A stretch of 64,000 nt of DNA from JAFGSI01 sp041287425 (GCA_041287425.1 JBEULG010000024.1:1-64000), one strand, 5' to 3'. Shown: positions 14,843-24,296, counted from the first letter of the stretch. The notes: generated from the letters alone by a model not told the origin. Numbers and translations are program-made.

Positions 14843-15490
14843 ATGGCAAGATTCTTTCACCGGGGGGCGTGGCTGCGCTGGATGGTTCACCTGCTGGGGG
14901 TCTGGCCGCTGACGGCTCTCGCCTGGGACGCCTGGCAGGGGAATTTGAGCGTCAACCCCATCCAGGAGGTCGAGCAACGGCTGGGGCGGGCGGCGCTGTA
15001 TTTTTTGGTCGCCTCGCTGGCGGTCACGCCGCTGACCACGCTGACCGGTTGGCGCGCCCTGCCGCCGCGCCGCCGCGCCCTGGGGCTGTATGCCTTTCTG
15101 TACGCGAGCCTGCATTTTGCCGTCTTTGCAGGTCTCGATTATGGTTTTGACCTGCCCGAAATCCTGCGCCTGACGGGGGAAAAGCCGTTCATCCTGCTCG
15201 GCGTTAGCGCCGGTCTTCTGCTGACGCCGCTGGCGGTCACTTCCTTCGATGTTTTCATGCGCAAACTGGGCAAACGCTGGAAGCGACTGCACCGGCTGGT
15301 GTATGTCATTGCGCCGCTGGTCATCGTCCATTACGGCTGGGCCAAAAAGGGGGATTTCTTTGCGCTGCGCGGCGAGGTGCTCCAGCCGCTGCTGTGGGGC
15401 CTGCTGGTCGTCCTGCTGCTGCTTCTGCGCCTGCCTGCCGTGCGCCGGGCTATCGCCCACTTACGCCGGCGGGTTTCGCCGTCCCGCTGA
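14843..15490 (+). CDS. msrQ: Protein-methionine-sulfoxide reductase heme-binding subunit MsrQ
   Basis: A 215-residue membrane protein of the ferric reductase-like family with about six helices. It passes electrons from the quinone pool or flavin reductase to MsrP. Conserved His residues expected to bind heme are visible in ASLHFAVF, WKRLHRLVY and IVHYGWAKKGD. The ATG at 14843 follows AAGGAG. It lies 44 bases after msrP, the gap being filled by a short tandem repeat, and is almost certainly co-transcribed. Confidence 0.9.
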   Translation: MARFFHRGAWLRWMVHLLGVWPLTALAWDAWQGNLSVNPIQEVEQRLGRAALYFLVASLAVTPLTTLTGWRALPPRRRALGLYAFLYASLHFAVFAGLDYGFDLPEILRLTGEKPFILLGVSAGLLLTPLAVTSFDVFMRKLGKRWKRLHRLVYVIAPLVIVHYGWAKKGDFFALRGEVLQPLLWGLLVVLLLLLRLPAVRRAIAHLRRRVSPSR

Positions 15491-15581
15491 GCGTCTCGAA
15501 ACGCGCCTGGGGATTTGGGGATATAATTGAGTCGACCGGCATACGCGACGGACCGATTTTTGCCCGCAGGATTCCTTCCCC

Positions 15582-17012
15582 TTGAGTGCATCGACCTGGC
15601 AACCCAACCCATACTCGATTTCCCTCGTCCTTCTCGGGATTCTCACCATTGCAGGGGCATCCATCGCTTCGCAACGGCGCAGCAATCCCAGCGCCATCTG
15701 GCTGACCTGGCTGATGGTCGCCATCAGCGTCTGGTCGCTGGGATATGCCCTGGAAATTGCCTTCGGCGATTTGCCCCTTCAGGTGCTGATGGCGAAAATC
15801 GAATATTTTGGCATCGTCTCCGTGCCCCTCTTCTGGTTCTTTTTTGCGATGGAATACACCGGACGAGGGGCTCTGCTGCGCCAAAAGAGATTGGGCTGGC
15901 TGAGTCTTTTTCCGGTCATCACCCTCGCCATGGTGTGGAGCAACGAGGTCCACCACCTGATTTGGACTTATACCGGTCAAATCGAGTACAACGGCATTCT
16001 CTTTTTCACCGTCGAGCATGGAGCCTATTATTGGGTCCACGTTCTCTATTCCTACGCCCTCATCCTGACCGGTTCGATCCTGTTTTTGCAACAGGCGCTC
16101 AAGAGACGGAAAACCCACCGCACCCAGGCCGCGGCCGTGCTGGCGGCAGTCCTCATTACGTGGGGCGGGAATATCATCTACCACACCCCTTTCAATCCCT
16201 TTCCCTACCTCGATTTGACCTCCTTTGCGATGTCCACTACGGGCCTGGTGCTGATTTTCAGCCTGCTGCGGGTCGGCCCGCTCGACCTTTTCCCGGTGAT
16301 CGGCGAAAGCATTCTCGAACGCATGAATGACGGCATCCTGGTCGTGGACGATCAGGACCGCATCCTGTATGCCAATACCATCTTCCGCCGCTACGCCAAC
16401 CTGTGGCCCGAAACCTACGCCGGCCGGTTGCTTGATGACGCCCTCGAAAATTGGCCCGGTTTTGCCGAAGCCTTCAAAGAAGTGAAAAACATGCGCGCCG
16501 AGGTCAGAATCGCTCCCGACCCGGTCACTAATCTGTACTTCGATCTGCGCATTTCGCCCATCCTGAACCGCAACCGGCAACCGGTAGGGCGCGTCTTCGT
16601 CCTGCACGACATTTCGGAGCGCAAACACGCCGAAATGCGCCTGACCTCCTCCGAAGAGGCCGCCGACGACGTCCTGACCATCCGGGCACTGGAAACCTCC
16701 ATTCCCTTCATCCTGCTCATCAAAGAAGAGGATGGCCGTCTGGTCGAGGTCAATCGCGCCTTCGTCCTGGCCATCGGTCACGGGCGCAGTTCGCTCGCCG
16801 GCCATAGCCTGGCAGAACTGGGAATCTGGAGCGAGGGAGAACAAACCGATTTCCTGAACCAAATTCACGGCCAGGGCCGCATCGAAAATCGGCCGATTCG
16901 ACTGCACAGGAAATCGGGCCAGCCGCTGAATCTGAATGTGACCGCCCGGCGGCTGGAAGTCGGCAGCGAAAATTTCATCGCCTGGATCGCCTGGGAAAGA
17001 CGGGAAAAGTAG
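15582..17012 (+). CDS. 7TM sensor protein with two PAS domains and no output domain
   Basis: A 476-residue protein starting at TTG. Residues 1-225 contain seven hydrophobic segments like the 7TM region found at the N-terminus of some histidine kinases (blocks FGDLPLQVLMAKIEYFGI and NPFPYLDLTSFAMSTTGLVLIFSLLRVGPLDLFPV). A first PAS domain follows (about 230-345, with MNDGILVVDDQDRILYANTIF and ending HDISERKHAE), then a second (about 360-476, EEDGRLVEVNRAFVLAIG). There is no HisKA, HATPase, GGDEF or other output module before the stop. The next gene is a paralogue of the same architecture. The signal and downstream partner are unknown. Confidence 0.8.
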   Translation: MSASTWQPNPYSISLVLLGILTIAGASIASQRRSNPSAIWLTWLMVAISVWSLGYALEIAFGDLPLQVLMAKIEYFGIVSVPLFWFFFAMEYTGRGALLRQKRLGWLSLFPVITLAMVWSNEVHHLIWTYTGQIEYNGILFFTVEHGAYYWVHVLYSYALILTGSILFLQQALKRRKTHRTQAAAVLAAVLITWGGNIIYHTPFNPFPYLDLTSFAMSTTGLVLIFSLLRVGPLDLFPVIGESILERMNDGILVVDDQDRILYANTIFRRYANLWPETYAGRLLDDALENWPGFAEAFKEVKNMRAEVRIAPDPVTNLYFDLRISPILNRNRQPVGRVFVLHDISERKHAEMRLTSSEEAADDVLTIRALETSIPFILLIKEEDGRLVEVNRAFVLAIGHGRSSLAGHSLAELGIWSEGEQTDFLNQIHGQGRIENRPIRLHRKSGQPLNLNVTARRLEVGSENFIAWIAWERREK

Positions 17013-17030
17013 TCACAAAAGGAACCGCGC

Positions 17031-18443
17031 TTGGACACCATTCTCTGGCAGCCCAATTTCTACGCCCTTGCCCTGATGGCGGCCGGCATTTTATCGGTGA
17101 GCGGCACAGCCATCGCCTCCCAGCGACGCGGCAATCCCGGAGCAGTTTGGCTGGCCTGGCTGATGGCCGCTATCACCGTCTGGTCTTTCGGATACGCCCT
17201 GGAACTAGCGATTGGCGACCTTCGCATCCAAATCCTGATGGCGAAAATCGAATACTTCGGCATCACCACCACACCCGTCTTGTGGTTCTTCTTCGCCCTC
17301 AGTTATTGCGGCTACAACGACATCCTGCGACGCGGCCGCTTGCACTGGCTCTGGTTAGGTTCCCTTTCGTTCCTGTTGTTGGCGTGGACCAATGAAATGC
17401 ACGGCCTCATTTGGACGGGCTTCCACCAGGTCCATCTCAACGCCCTGAAGATTCTGGTCGTTACACACGGCCTCGCCTTCTGGGGGCTGGTTGCCTTTTC
17501 TTACATCCTCCTCCTGGGCGGCTCGGTCCTCTTCATCCGCCAGGCCGCCAAAACCCGCTCGCCTCACCGCGCCCAGTCGCTCCTCATTCTGCTGGCGGTG
17601 GCCCTCATTTGGGCCGGGAATGTGTTGTACAACAGCGGTCTCAACCCCTTCCCCTACCTCGACCTGACCTCCTTCGCCATGACCGCAGCCGGTTTGATCG
17701 CCGTCTTCAGCCTGCTGCGGATTGGCCCACTCGACCTCTTCCCGGTCGTCAGCGAGGCCGTGCTGGATAGCATGAACGACGGCATCCTGGTGCTGGACGA
17801 GAAAGACGAATTGCTCTACGCAAACCGCACCTTCCGTCAGTATGCGGGCATCCCTGCCAGCCTGGAAGATGGCATGTCCTTCGAAAAGATCTTCGCCCAT
17901 TGGCCGGGTTTCTTCGAGACGTTTCACAAGGCGGCCAGCGCCAACACGGAGTTCATGGTCGCGCCCGAACCCACCCAAGTCTCCTACTTTGCCCTGCGCA
18001 TTGCTCCCTTGCCGCGCCGAAAAAACGCCGCCGGAGGGCGCGTCTTGATCTTCGAAGACATTTCAGAACACAAACAGGCAGAAATCCAACTCGCCGTCCA
18101 ACAACTCAGCCGTTCCGCCGCCCATCCCCCGGAAAACCTTCCTCCCCTGGCCTTTACCTTCCGCGCCAAAGACGGCAAAATCATCGAGGTCAACCGCACC
18201 TTCATCTTGCGGCTAGGTTATCCACGCGAAGACATCGTCGGCCGGACGCTGCTGGAAGCAGGGGTGTGGAACGCCGAACAGCGCGCCGACTTCCTGCGCC
18301 AAGTCCACCAGACGGGCGAAGTGAAGGGGTACTCTGTCCGCTTTGCCCGCCGCGACGGCGAATTCCTCGAAGTCAAGTTGAGCGCTGCCCGCCTGCAAGT
18401 GGGAGAGGAAGCCTTCATCTTCTGCCTGGCCTCTGTCCCTTGA
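17031..18443 (+). CDS. 7TM sensor protein with two PAS domains, tandem paralogue
   Basis: A 470-residue paralogue of the preceding gene, 18 bases downstream, also starting at TTG (AAGGA upstream). It keeps the 7TM block, PAS1 with MNDGILVLDEKDELLYANRTF and the FEDISEHKQAE ending, and PAS2 with KDGKIIEVNRTFILRLGYPREDIVGRTL. Again no kinase or other effector domain is present. The stop lies 6 bases before the Mut7-C RNase gene, so all three may be co-transcribed. Sensing by the 7TM region with protein-protein signalling through PAS is inference. Confidence 0.8.
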   Translation: MDTILWQPNFYALALMAAGILSVSGTAIASQRRGNPGAVWLAWLMAAITVWSFGYALELAIGDLRIQILMAKIEYFGITTTPVLWFFFALSYCGYNDILRRGRLHWLWLGSLSFLLLAWTNEMHGLIWTGFHQVHLNALKILVVTHGLAFWGLVAFSYILLLGGSVLFIRQAAKTRSPHRAQSLLILLAVALIWAGNVLYNSGLNPFPYLDLTSFAMTAAGLIAVFSLLRIGPLDLFPVVSEAVLDSMNDGILVLDEKDELLYANRTFRQYAGIPASLEDGMSFEKIFAHWPGFFETFHKAASANTEFMVAPEPTQVSYFALRIAPLPRRKNAAGGRVLIFEDISEHKQAEIQLAVQQLSRSAAHPPENLPPLAFTFRAKDGKIIEVNRTFILRLGYPREDIVGRTLLEAGVWNAEQRADFLRQVHQTGEVKGYSVRFARRDGEFLEVKLSAARLQVGEEAFIFCLASVP

Positions 18444-18449
18444 ACGACC

Positions 18450-19190
18450 ATGGCAGGCGAAAAAACCACCACTTTTGCCTTCGATGAATCGTTGCGTTTC
18501 TTCCTGCCGGCCAGCCAGCGCTCCGGCCCGCTGACGCTCCGCCACCGCGAACGCCAATCGCTCAAACATCTCATTGAGTCGCTGGGCGTGCCGCACACAG
18601 AGGTCGGAGAGGTGCTGGTCAACGGGCGGCCCGTCAGCCTGGACGAGATTGCCGAAGACGGCGACCAGGTGCAGGTCCGGGCGGCGTCCCCCGGCTGCCC
18701 CATCGAGGAGCCGCGCTTCCTGCTCGACAGTCATCTGGGCCGCCTGGCCGCCTATCTGCGCATGTGCGGCTTCGACTGTCTCTACGCCAACGATTACGAG
18801 GACGCCCGCCTGGTCGAAATCCTGACCCGCGAGGAACGCATCCTGCTCAGCCGCGACCGCCGCCTGCTGATGCGCAAGAACGTCCGGCACGGTTATTGCC
18901 TGCGTTCGCTCGAACCCCGCCAGCAACTGTACGAGGTCATCCGGCGCTTCGCGTTGGGCGGGCAGATCGTCCCCTTCCGGCGCTGCCTGCGCTGCAATGC
19001 TCTGCTTGAGCCGGTCGAAAAATCGGCCATTCTCCACCGCCTGGAGCCAAAAACCAAACGATACTTCGATGAGTTCGTCCTGTGCCGCACCTGCGACCAA
19101 ATCTACTGGAAAGGTTCGCACTGGGAACATATGCAGACTCTGCTCAATTCGCTGTCCGGCCTCCCTTCCCCAACGGCAAGGCCCGTATAG
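18450..19190 (+). CDS. Mut7-C RNase with N-terminal ubiquitin-like domain
   Basis: A 246-residue protein. Residues 1-80 fit the ubiquitin-like Ub-Mut7-C module (FLPASQRSGPLTLRHRERQSLKHLIESLGVPHTEVGEVLVNG). Residues 85-245 fit the Mut7-C PIN-like RNase domain: D93 in FLLDSHLGRLAAYLRMCGFD, a second acidic cluster near D115, and ILLSRDRRLL. A terminal zinc ribbon has Cys pairs C179/C182 and C212/C215. The family is a predicted ribonuclease, broadly distributed but poorly characterised in bacteria. It follows the two PAS sensors and precedes an M20 peptidase. Confidence 0.85.
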   Translation: MAGEKTTTFAFDESLRFFLPASQRSGPLTLRHRERQSLKHLIESLGVPHTEVGEVLVNGRPVSLDEIAEDGDQVQVRAASPGCPIEEPRFLLDSHLGRLAAYLRMCGFDCLYANDYEDARLVEILTREERILLSRDRRLLMRKNVRHGYCLRSLEPRQQLYEVIRRFALGGQIVPFRRCLRCNALLEPVEKSAILHRLEPKTKRYFDEFVLCRTCDQIYWKGSHWEHMQTLLNSLSGLPSPTARPV

Positions 19191-19198
19191 GAGAAACC

Positions 19199-20536
19199 AT
19201 GTCCCCGCTTCCTCCTCTCCATGAACGTCCGCTCGAACTGCTGCAGCATCTCATCCGCTTCGATACCACCAACCCGCCCGGCAACGAGCGCCCCTGCATC
19301 GAATACATCGCCGGTCTGCTCAAAGAAGCCGGCATCACCGCCACGCTGGTGGCCCGCGACCCCAACCGCCCCAACCTGATCGGCCGCCTCCCCGGCCGGG
19401 GAGAGGCGCCGCCGCTCCTGCTCTACGGCCACGTGGACGTCGTCACCACCGCCAACCAGCAGTGGACTTATCCGCCCTTTGAGGGGCGCATCGCCGACGG
19501 CTACCTGTGGGGCCGCGGCGCGTTGGATATGAAAGGGCCGCTGACCGTCCTGCTGGCTGCTTTCCTGAAACTCAAGGCGCGCGGCATCGTCCCCCCCGGC
19601 GATGTGCTCTTCGCCGCCGTCGCCGACGAAGAGGCCGGCGACGAATACGGCGTCCGCTACCTGGTCGCCGAACACCCCGGCCTGTTCGAGGGCGTCCGCT
19701 ACGCGTTTGGCGAGTTCGGCGGCTTCAACATGAGCATGGCGGACAAGCGCCTCTACCCCATCATGGTGGCCGAGAAACAAATTTGTTGGATGAAAGCCAC
19801 CTTCCGCGGCCAGGGCGGACACGCCTCCATGCCGGTGCGCGGCCAGGCAATGGCCAAACTGGGGCGCGCCCTGACCGCCCTCGACCGGCGGCCACTGCCG
19901 GTTCACATCACCCCGGCCGTCAAAATGATGTTTTCTGCCCTGGCCGGCGCCCTCGGCGGCGCGAGCGGGGCATTCATCCGCCTGCTTCTCAACCCTCTGC
20001 TGACCGATTCAATCTTGAATCTCCTGGGCAAGCGCGGCGCCCTGTTTGCCAACCTGTTCCACAACACCGTCAGCCCGACCATGGTACAGGCCAGCGACAA
20101 AATAAACGTCATCCCCTCCGAAGTGACCCTGGGCATGGACGGCCGCATCCTGCCGGGCATCTCTCCCGAAAGCATGCTGGCGGAGGTGCGCGCCCGCATC
20201 GGCCGCTGGGCCGAAATCGAAATCCTGCGCTCGGACCCCGGGCCGGCTGCCCCCGACATGGGTCTGTTTGCCACCCTCGGCGGCGTCCTGAACGAACTCG
20301 ACCCCGGCGGCACAGCCATCCCCTTCGTGCTGGGCGCCGTGACCGACGCCCGCTTCCTCTCCAAACTCGGAATCCAGACCTATGGCTTCACCCCGCTGAA
20401 ATTGCCGGAAGATTTCAACTTCCTGAGCAGCGTCCACGGCGCCGACGAGCGCATCCCGGTCGATGCGCTTGATTTCGGCGTCGAAGCCGTCTTCCGCGCC
20501 TTGCAGCGCTTTGGCCCGCCGCCCTCTGCCGGATGA
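19199..20536 (+). CDS. M20 family metallopeptidase
   Basis: A 445-residue dizinc hydrolase of the M20/M25/M40 group (ArgE/DapE/carboxypeptidase relatives). Metal-site motifs are present: YGHVDVV (His and catalytic Asp), GRGALDMKGPL (bridging Asp), DEEAGDEYG (catalytic Glu pair), a later Glu-Phe-Gly region, and SSVHGADERI near the C-terminus for the last His. The lid domain contains GQGGHASMP with the conserved His. AGGAG precedes the ATG. It overlaps the following methyltransferase gene by 4 bases. The substrate is an amide or dipeptide of unknown identity. Confidence 0.88.
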   Translation: MSPLPPLHERPLELLQHLIRFDTTNPPGNERPCIEYIAGLLKEAGITATLVARDPNRPNLIGRLPGRGEAPPLLLYGHVDVVTTANQQWTYPPFEGRIADGYLWGRGALDMKGPLTVLLAAFLKLKARGIVPPGDVLFAAVADEEAGDEYGVRYLVAEHPGLFEGVRYAFGEFGGFNMSMADKRLYPIMVAEKQICWMKATFRGQGGHASMPVRGQAMAKLGRALTALDRRPLPVHITPAVKMMFSALAGALGGASGAFIRLLLNPLLTDSILNLLGKRGALFANLFHNTVSPTMVQASDKINVIPSEVTLGMDGRILPGISPESMLAEVRARIGRWAEIEILRSDPGPAAPDMGLFATLGGVLNELDPGGTAIPFVLGAVTDARFLSKLGIQTYGFTPLKLPEDFNFLSSVHGADERIPVDALDFGVEAVFRALQRFGPPPSAG

Positions 20537-21144
20537 CCAGCCTCCTCCTGCCCCTGATTCTGTTGGCGCTGGCCCTGCTAGGCCTGCTGTGGACTTTCGT
20601 CCCCATTCTGTCCGGCATCCCCTGGGTGCCGACCCGCCAAACGCGCATCCGGCAAGCCCTGGACCTGGCCGGTTTGCAGGCTGGGGAAACCTTCTACGAC
20701 TTGGGCTGCGGCGACGGGCGCGTTCTCATCGCCGCCGCCCGGCGCGGGGCGCGCGCCGTCGGGATCGAGGTCTCGCCTCTCCATTGCCTGGCCGCCTGCC
20801 TGCAGGCGCGGCTGGCAGGCGTGGGCGGGCAGGTCTCCGTCCGCTGGGGAAACTTCTACCGCTTCGATTTACACGACGCCGATGTCATTTTTTGGTACGG
20901 TCACAGCCGCTACACGGCCAGGATGCAGGCCTACCTTTCCGGCCGGGCGCAGCCGGGGGCGCGGTTCGCCAGCATTAACATTGACTTCCCCGGCTGGAAA
21001 CCGGCAGCCATCGACAAGCAGGGCTTGATTTTCCTCTACCGTTTCCCGCCGCCGGCGGGCGATGTCAACAGTTTTCTCATGGAAGAAGCCGAAGACGATT
21101 CCACCCGCGCAAACGCCGGGCCGGCTTCCGGCCAGCCTGCATGA
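20533..21144 (+). CDS. Membrane-anchored class I SAM-dependent methyltransferase
   Basis: The 203-residue product has one N-terminal hydrophobic helix (residues 3-27) and then a Rossmann methyltransferase fold: motif I FYDLGCGDGRVLIAAARRGA, acidic residue in VGIEVSP, and later DADVIFWYGHSRYTARM. The short length and membrane anchor resemble the small methyltransferases that often accompany lipid or envelope genes; the substrate is unknown. It overlaps the M20 peptidase stop by ATGA, implying coupled translation. Confidence 0.8.
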   Translation: MTSLLLPLILLALALLGLLWTFVPILSGIPWVPTRQTRIRQALDLAGLQAGETFYDLGCGDGRVLIAAARRGARAVGIEVSPLHCLAACLQARLAGVGGQVSVRWGNFYRFDLHDADVIFWYGHSRYTARMQAYLSGRAQPGARFASINIDFPGWKPAAIDKQGLIFLYRFPPPAGDVNSFLMEEAEDDSTRANAGPASGQPA

Positions 21145-21176
21145 ATGGATTGCCCGCCGGCGATGGACTGCCTCCT

Positions 21177-21704
21177 TCAGCGTTCGTGGACAATCTCGTC
21201 CAGGCTGCGCCGCGGCGTGGAATACCCCGCTTCGCTGGCGTAGCCGATGGGCAGCATCGCCACCGGCACCAGGTCGGAGGGAATATCCGCCGCCCGCCTG
21301 ACGGCCTGCTCGTCGAACGCCCCCACCCAGACGGAGGACAATCCCAGGGCTGTCGCCGCCAGCATGGCATACGTACAAGCGATGGTCGCATCCTGCACCG
21401 AATAGAGATTCCGGCCGCGCTCCAGGTAACGGACCGCCGAGCGGGATGGATTGGCGCAGAAAATCAAGACCAGCGGGGCTTCGGCAATGAAGCGCTGGTC
21501 ATAAGCCGCCTCCACCAGCGCCTGTTTCTGCCCGGCCTTGCGGATGACAAAAATCTCGTATCCCTGCAAATTACCGGCCGAGGGGGCGCGGTTGGCCACC
21601 TCCAGAATGCGCTGCAATTTGTCTTCTTCCACCGGAGCGGGGGCAAACGCCCGCATCGAGCGGCGCTCTTCGACCACCTGGAAAAAGTCCTTGCTCTTCT
21701 CCAT
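21177..21704 (-). CDS. Nitroreductase family protein
   Basis: A 175-residue FMN-dependent oxidoreductase of the nitroreductase superfamily. FMN-binding motifs are the N-terminal RRSMRAFAPAPVEEDKL and RAPSAGNLQGYEIFVI; VWVGAFDEQAVRRAADIP matches the second conserved block of the compact subfamily, which dimerises around two FMN molecules. It is expressed with the Usp gene 35 bases upstream on the same strand, has GGAGA before the ATG, and converges with the methyltransferase gene. The physiological substrate is unknown. Confidence 0.88.
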   Translation of the reverse strand: MEKSKDFFQVVEERRSMRAFAPAPVEEDKLQRILEVANRAPSAGNLQGYEIFVIRKAGQKQALVEAAYDQRFIAEAPLVLIFCANPSRSAVRYLERGRNLYSVQDATIACTYAMLAATALGLSSVWVGAFDEQAVRRAADIPSDLVPVAMLPIGYASEAGYSTPRRSLDEIVHER

Positions 21705-21739
21705 CTGCCAATCTCCGCCGAATTCCCAAGCGGGTCACT

Positions 21740-22633
21740 TCAATTTTCTCGCGGGCCGCGCACGACCAGAACCGAGCCTCCCGAATAATGCACCAATTTG
21801 CGCGACAGGCTGCCCATCAGCCACGAGCGCGCCTGTCCCAGCCCGCGCGAGCCGACCACCGTCAAATCAATCTTCTCGGCCTTGATATACGCAATCAATT
21901 CGGTGGCAGCGTCGCCGCGCTTGAGAATCGGCTGCGCCTGCAGGCCGCGCTGCTGCAACCCGGCGACCAGGTCTTCCAGCATACGCACCGCCTGACGCTC
22001 TTCCTCGGCCCGCATCGCCATCACCTCCTCGGGCAAGGTCAGCGGCAGGACGGGCATTCCTCCCGCCTGGGCGGGCGGGGCGAGCACAGGGAACGGCGGC
22101 GGACTGAGGACATGCATGACCCGCACCTCGACGCCGGCCGGCAGAGGGAAATTCCCCAGATACTCGGCCGCGTATTGACTATACGCCGAGCCGTCGCTGG
22201 CGAGCAGGAGGCGGTTCAGCCCGTTGTAAGGAGTGCGCACCACCAGCACCGGACAGGCGACATATTCGACGACCTGTTGCGCTACGCCGCCCAGCAGGAT
22301 GCCGAGCGTGGCTCGCAGCCCCTTGGCGCCCACGACAATCAAATCAACCTTGTGGGCTTCGGCATACTCGGCAATCACCTCGGCTGGCGAGCCAAGCAAC
22401 AACTCCGTGGCAACATTCAACCCCTTGTCGCGCAGCCGCGTTGCCGTCTGAGCAACCGCGCTCTCCAACAAGCCCAACTCACTGGCCTGCTGAGAACCGA
22501 AGACGCGCAAGACCGTGACCTGGCAATCGGCCGGCAGAGGCAAGTCGCCCAGCAGAGCGACCGCCGCCTGTGCATGCTCCGACCCGTCATCGGCAAGCAA
22601 GATTCGTCCGCAAGCATTCTGACGCGCCATCAT
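21740..22633 (-). CDS. Universal stress protein with two UspA domains
   Basis: A 297-residue cytoplasmic protein made of two tandem UspA domains (about residues 8-145 and 148-295). Each has the ATP-binding class signature: RILLADDGSEHA and VVGAKGLRATLGILLGGVAQQVVEYVACPVLVVR in the first, LLLASDGSAYS and VVGSRGLGQARSWLMGSLSRKLVHYSGGSVLVVR in the second. The ATG at 22633 is chosen because GGAGG lies 6 bases upstream. It is followed by a nitroreductase gene, a common stress-response pairing, and is divergent from the YfcC-type transporter. Confidence 0.9.
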   Translation of the reverse strand: MMARQNACGRILLADDGSEHAQAAVALLGDLPLPADCQVTVLRVFGSQQASELGLLESAVAQTATRLRDKGLNVATELLLGSPAEVIAEYAEAHKVDLIVVGAKGLRATLGILLGGVAQQVVEYVACPVLVVRTPYNGLNRLLLASDGSAYSQYAAEYLGNFPLPAGVEVRVMHVLSPPPFPVLAPPAQAGGMPVLPLTLPEEVMAMRAEEERQAVRMLEDLVAGLQQRGLQAQPILKRGDAATELIAYIKAEKIDLTVVGSRGLGQARSWLMGSLSRKLVHYSGGSVLVVRGPREN

Positions 22634-22749
22634 TCGACACCTCCTTCTACACCAAAAGAGAACGCCGCTCGTCATTTTTACTTTAGCACAATCTGACAAA
22701 GATTTCTACTCCCTTCGAACAAAACCCAGGCAAGCAAACGCCCATCTTG

Positions 22750-22778
22750 TTGACGGAAAATCGTTTCTCGCATAAACT
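22750..22778 (+). promoter_or_regulatory. Promoter of the YfcC-type transporter gene
   Basis: TTGACG (22750-22755) and TAAACT (22773-22778) are separated by 17 bases, about 72 bases before the ATG, in the divergent region with the Usp gene. Confidence 0.6.
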
Positions 22779-22850
22779 TGCAACTATGATGGGGCCGCTT
22801 GTCGGCGGGAGACCGCAACGCCCTCACTCCATCCAACCAGGAGAATCCCC

Positions 22851-24296
22851 ATGACAGACAAAAAATCCGGCGCCCAAATCAGCGCCAAAGCCTTTCTGCA
22901 AGCCGTCCTCATCATCTTTGCGCTGATGATGATCGCCGGCATCCTCACCCGCCTCGTCCCGGCGGGGCAATACGCCCGTCTGGAGGTGGACGGGCGCGAG
23001 GTGATTGACCCGACCTCCTTCTCGCTGACCGAACGCCCGGACTACCCCGTCTGGCGCTGGTTCACCGCCCCCTTCGAGGTCCTCGCCGCGCCGGGCAACC
23101 TGACCGTCATCGCCATCATCCTGTTCATCCTGCTGGTGGGGGTCGCCTTTGCCGTGATGGACAAGAGCGGCATTCTGAAATCGGTCATCTCGCGCATCAT
23201 CCGCACCTTCGGCAGCCGCAAGTACACGCTCCTGCTGGTCATCACCTTTTTCTTCATGGCGCTGGGCGCTTTCTTTGGCATCTTCGAAGAGGTCATCCCC
23301 CTCGTGCCGATTATCATCGCCCTGGCCTTTTCGCTCGGCTGGGACTCGCTGACCGGGCTGGGAATGTCCATCCTGGCGACGAACGTCGGTTTTTCGCTGG
23401 CGGTCTTCAATCCCTTCACCATCGGCGTTTCGCAAAAACTGGCCGGCCTGCCGATGTTCTCCGGGGCGCTGCCGCGCCTTGTCCTCTTCATCGTGGGCTA
23501 CCTCATCCTGGCCGCCTTCCTGCGCGCCTACGCCCGCAAAATCGACAAGCACCCCGAAGCCTCGCCCGTCTTCCAGGAAGACCAGAAAGAGCGCCAGCGG
23601 CTCGGCGCCTTCGAGATCGAGCAGACCAATAACCCGCGCATGCGCGCTGCCATCGTTTTCCTGGCCGTCTTTTTCGCCCTGATTCTGGCCGTGCTGGTCG
23701 CCTCGCCCTTCATCGAATTCCTCTCGGAATACGCCCTGCCGATTACCGGCCTCTTGTTCGTCATCGGCGGAATCGGCGCCGGACTCATCGCCGGCGTCGG
23801 CCGCGCCGTCTGGAAAGCCGCCTGGGACGGCTTCCTGGGCATCGCCCCTGCCGTCCCCCTGCTGATGATGGCCGCCAGCGTGCGCTACATCGTCCAAATG
23901 GGCGGCATCCTCGACACGATCCTGCACTCCGCCTCGGCGTTGACTGCCGGACTCAGCCCGCTGGGGGCCGCCCTGGCCATCTACGGCCTGACCCTGGTGA
24001 TGGAACTCTTCATCACCTCCGGTTCGGCCAAGGCCCTGCTGCTCATCCCCATCCTGATGCCGCTGGCCGACCTGGTGGGCGTCAACCGTCAGATCGCCGT
24101 CTCGGCCTACTGCTTCGGCGACGGATTCTCCAACCTGGTCTATCCGACCAACGCCGCCCTGCTCATCACCCTCAGCCTGACGGTCGTCCCCTACCACAAA
24201 TGGGTCAAGTGGCTGCTCAAACTGTGGTTCTGGGTCTTCTTGGCCACCCTGGCCTTCCTGGTGGTGGCTGTAGCCATCAACTACGGGCCTTTCTAA
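22851..24296 (+). CDS. YfcC family transporter (DcuC superfamily)
   Basis: A 481-residue membrane protein with about 12 helices and a large loop after helix 1. It matches the YfcC/DcuC-like ion transporter family: ILTRLVPAGQYARLEVDGREVIDPTSF, FGIFEEVIPLVPI, the MELFITSGSAKALLLIPILMPLADLVG block and DGFSNLVYPTNAALLI. Family members are annotated as C4-dicarboxylate, arginine/ornithine or peptide transporters without firm substrates. AGGAG precedes the ATG. It is monocistronic, ending before a hairpin. Confidence 0.85.
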   Translation: MTDKKSGAQISAKAFLQAVLIIFALMMIAGILTRLVPAGQYARLEVDGREVIDPTSFSLTERPDYPVWRWFTAPFEVLAAPGNLTVIAIILFILLVGVAFAVMDKSGILKSVISRIIRTFGSRKYTLLLVITFFFMALGAFFGIFEEVIPLVPIIIALAFSLGWDSLTGLGMSILATNVGFSLAVFNPFTIGVSQKLAGLPMFSGALPRLVLFIVGYLILAAFLRAYARKIDKHPEASPVFQEDQKERQRLGAFEIEQTNNPRMRAAIVFLAVFFALILAVLVASPFIEFLSEYALPITGLLFVIGGIGAGLIAGVGRAVWKAAWDGFLGIAPAVPLLMMAASVRYIVQMGGILDTILHSASALTAGLSPLGAALAIYGLTLVMELFITSGSAKALLLIPILMPLADLVGVNRQIAVSAYCFGDGFSNLVYPTNAALLITLSLTVVPYHKWVKWLLKLWFWVFLATLAFLVVAVAINYGPF

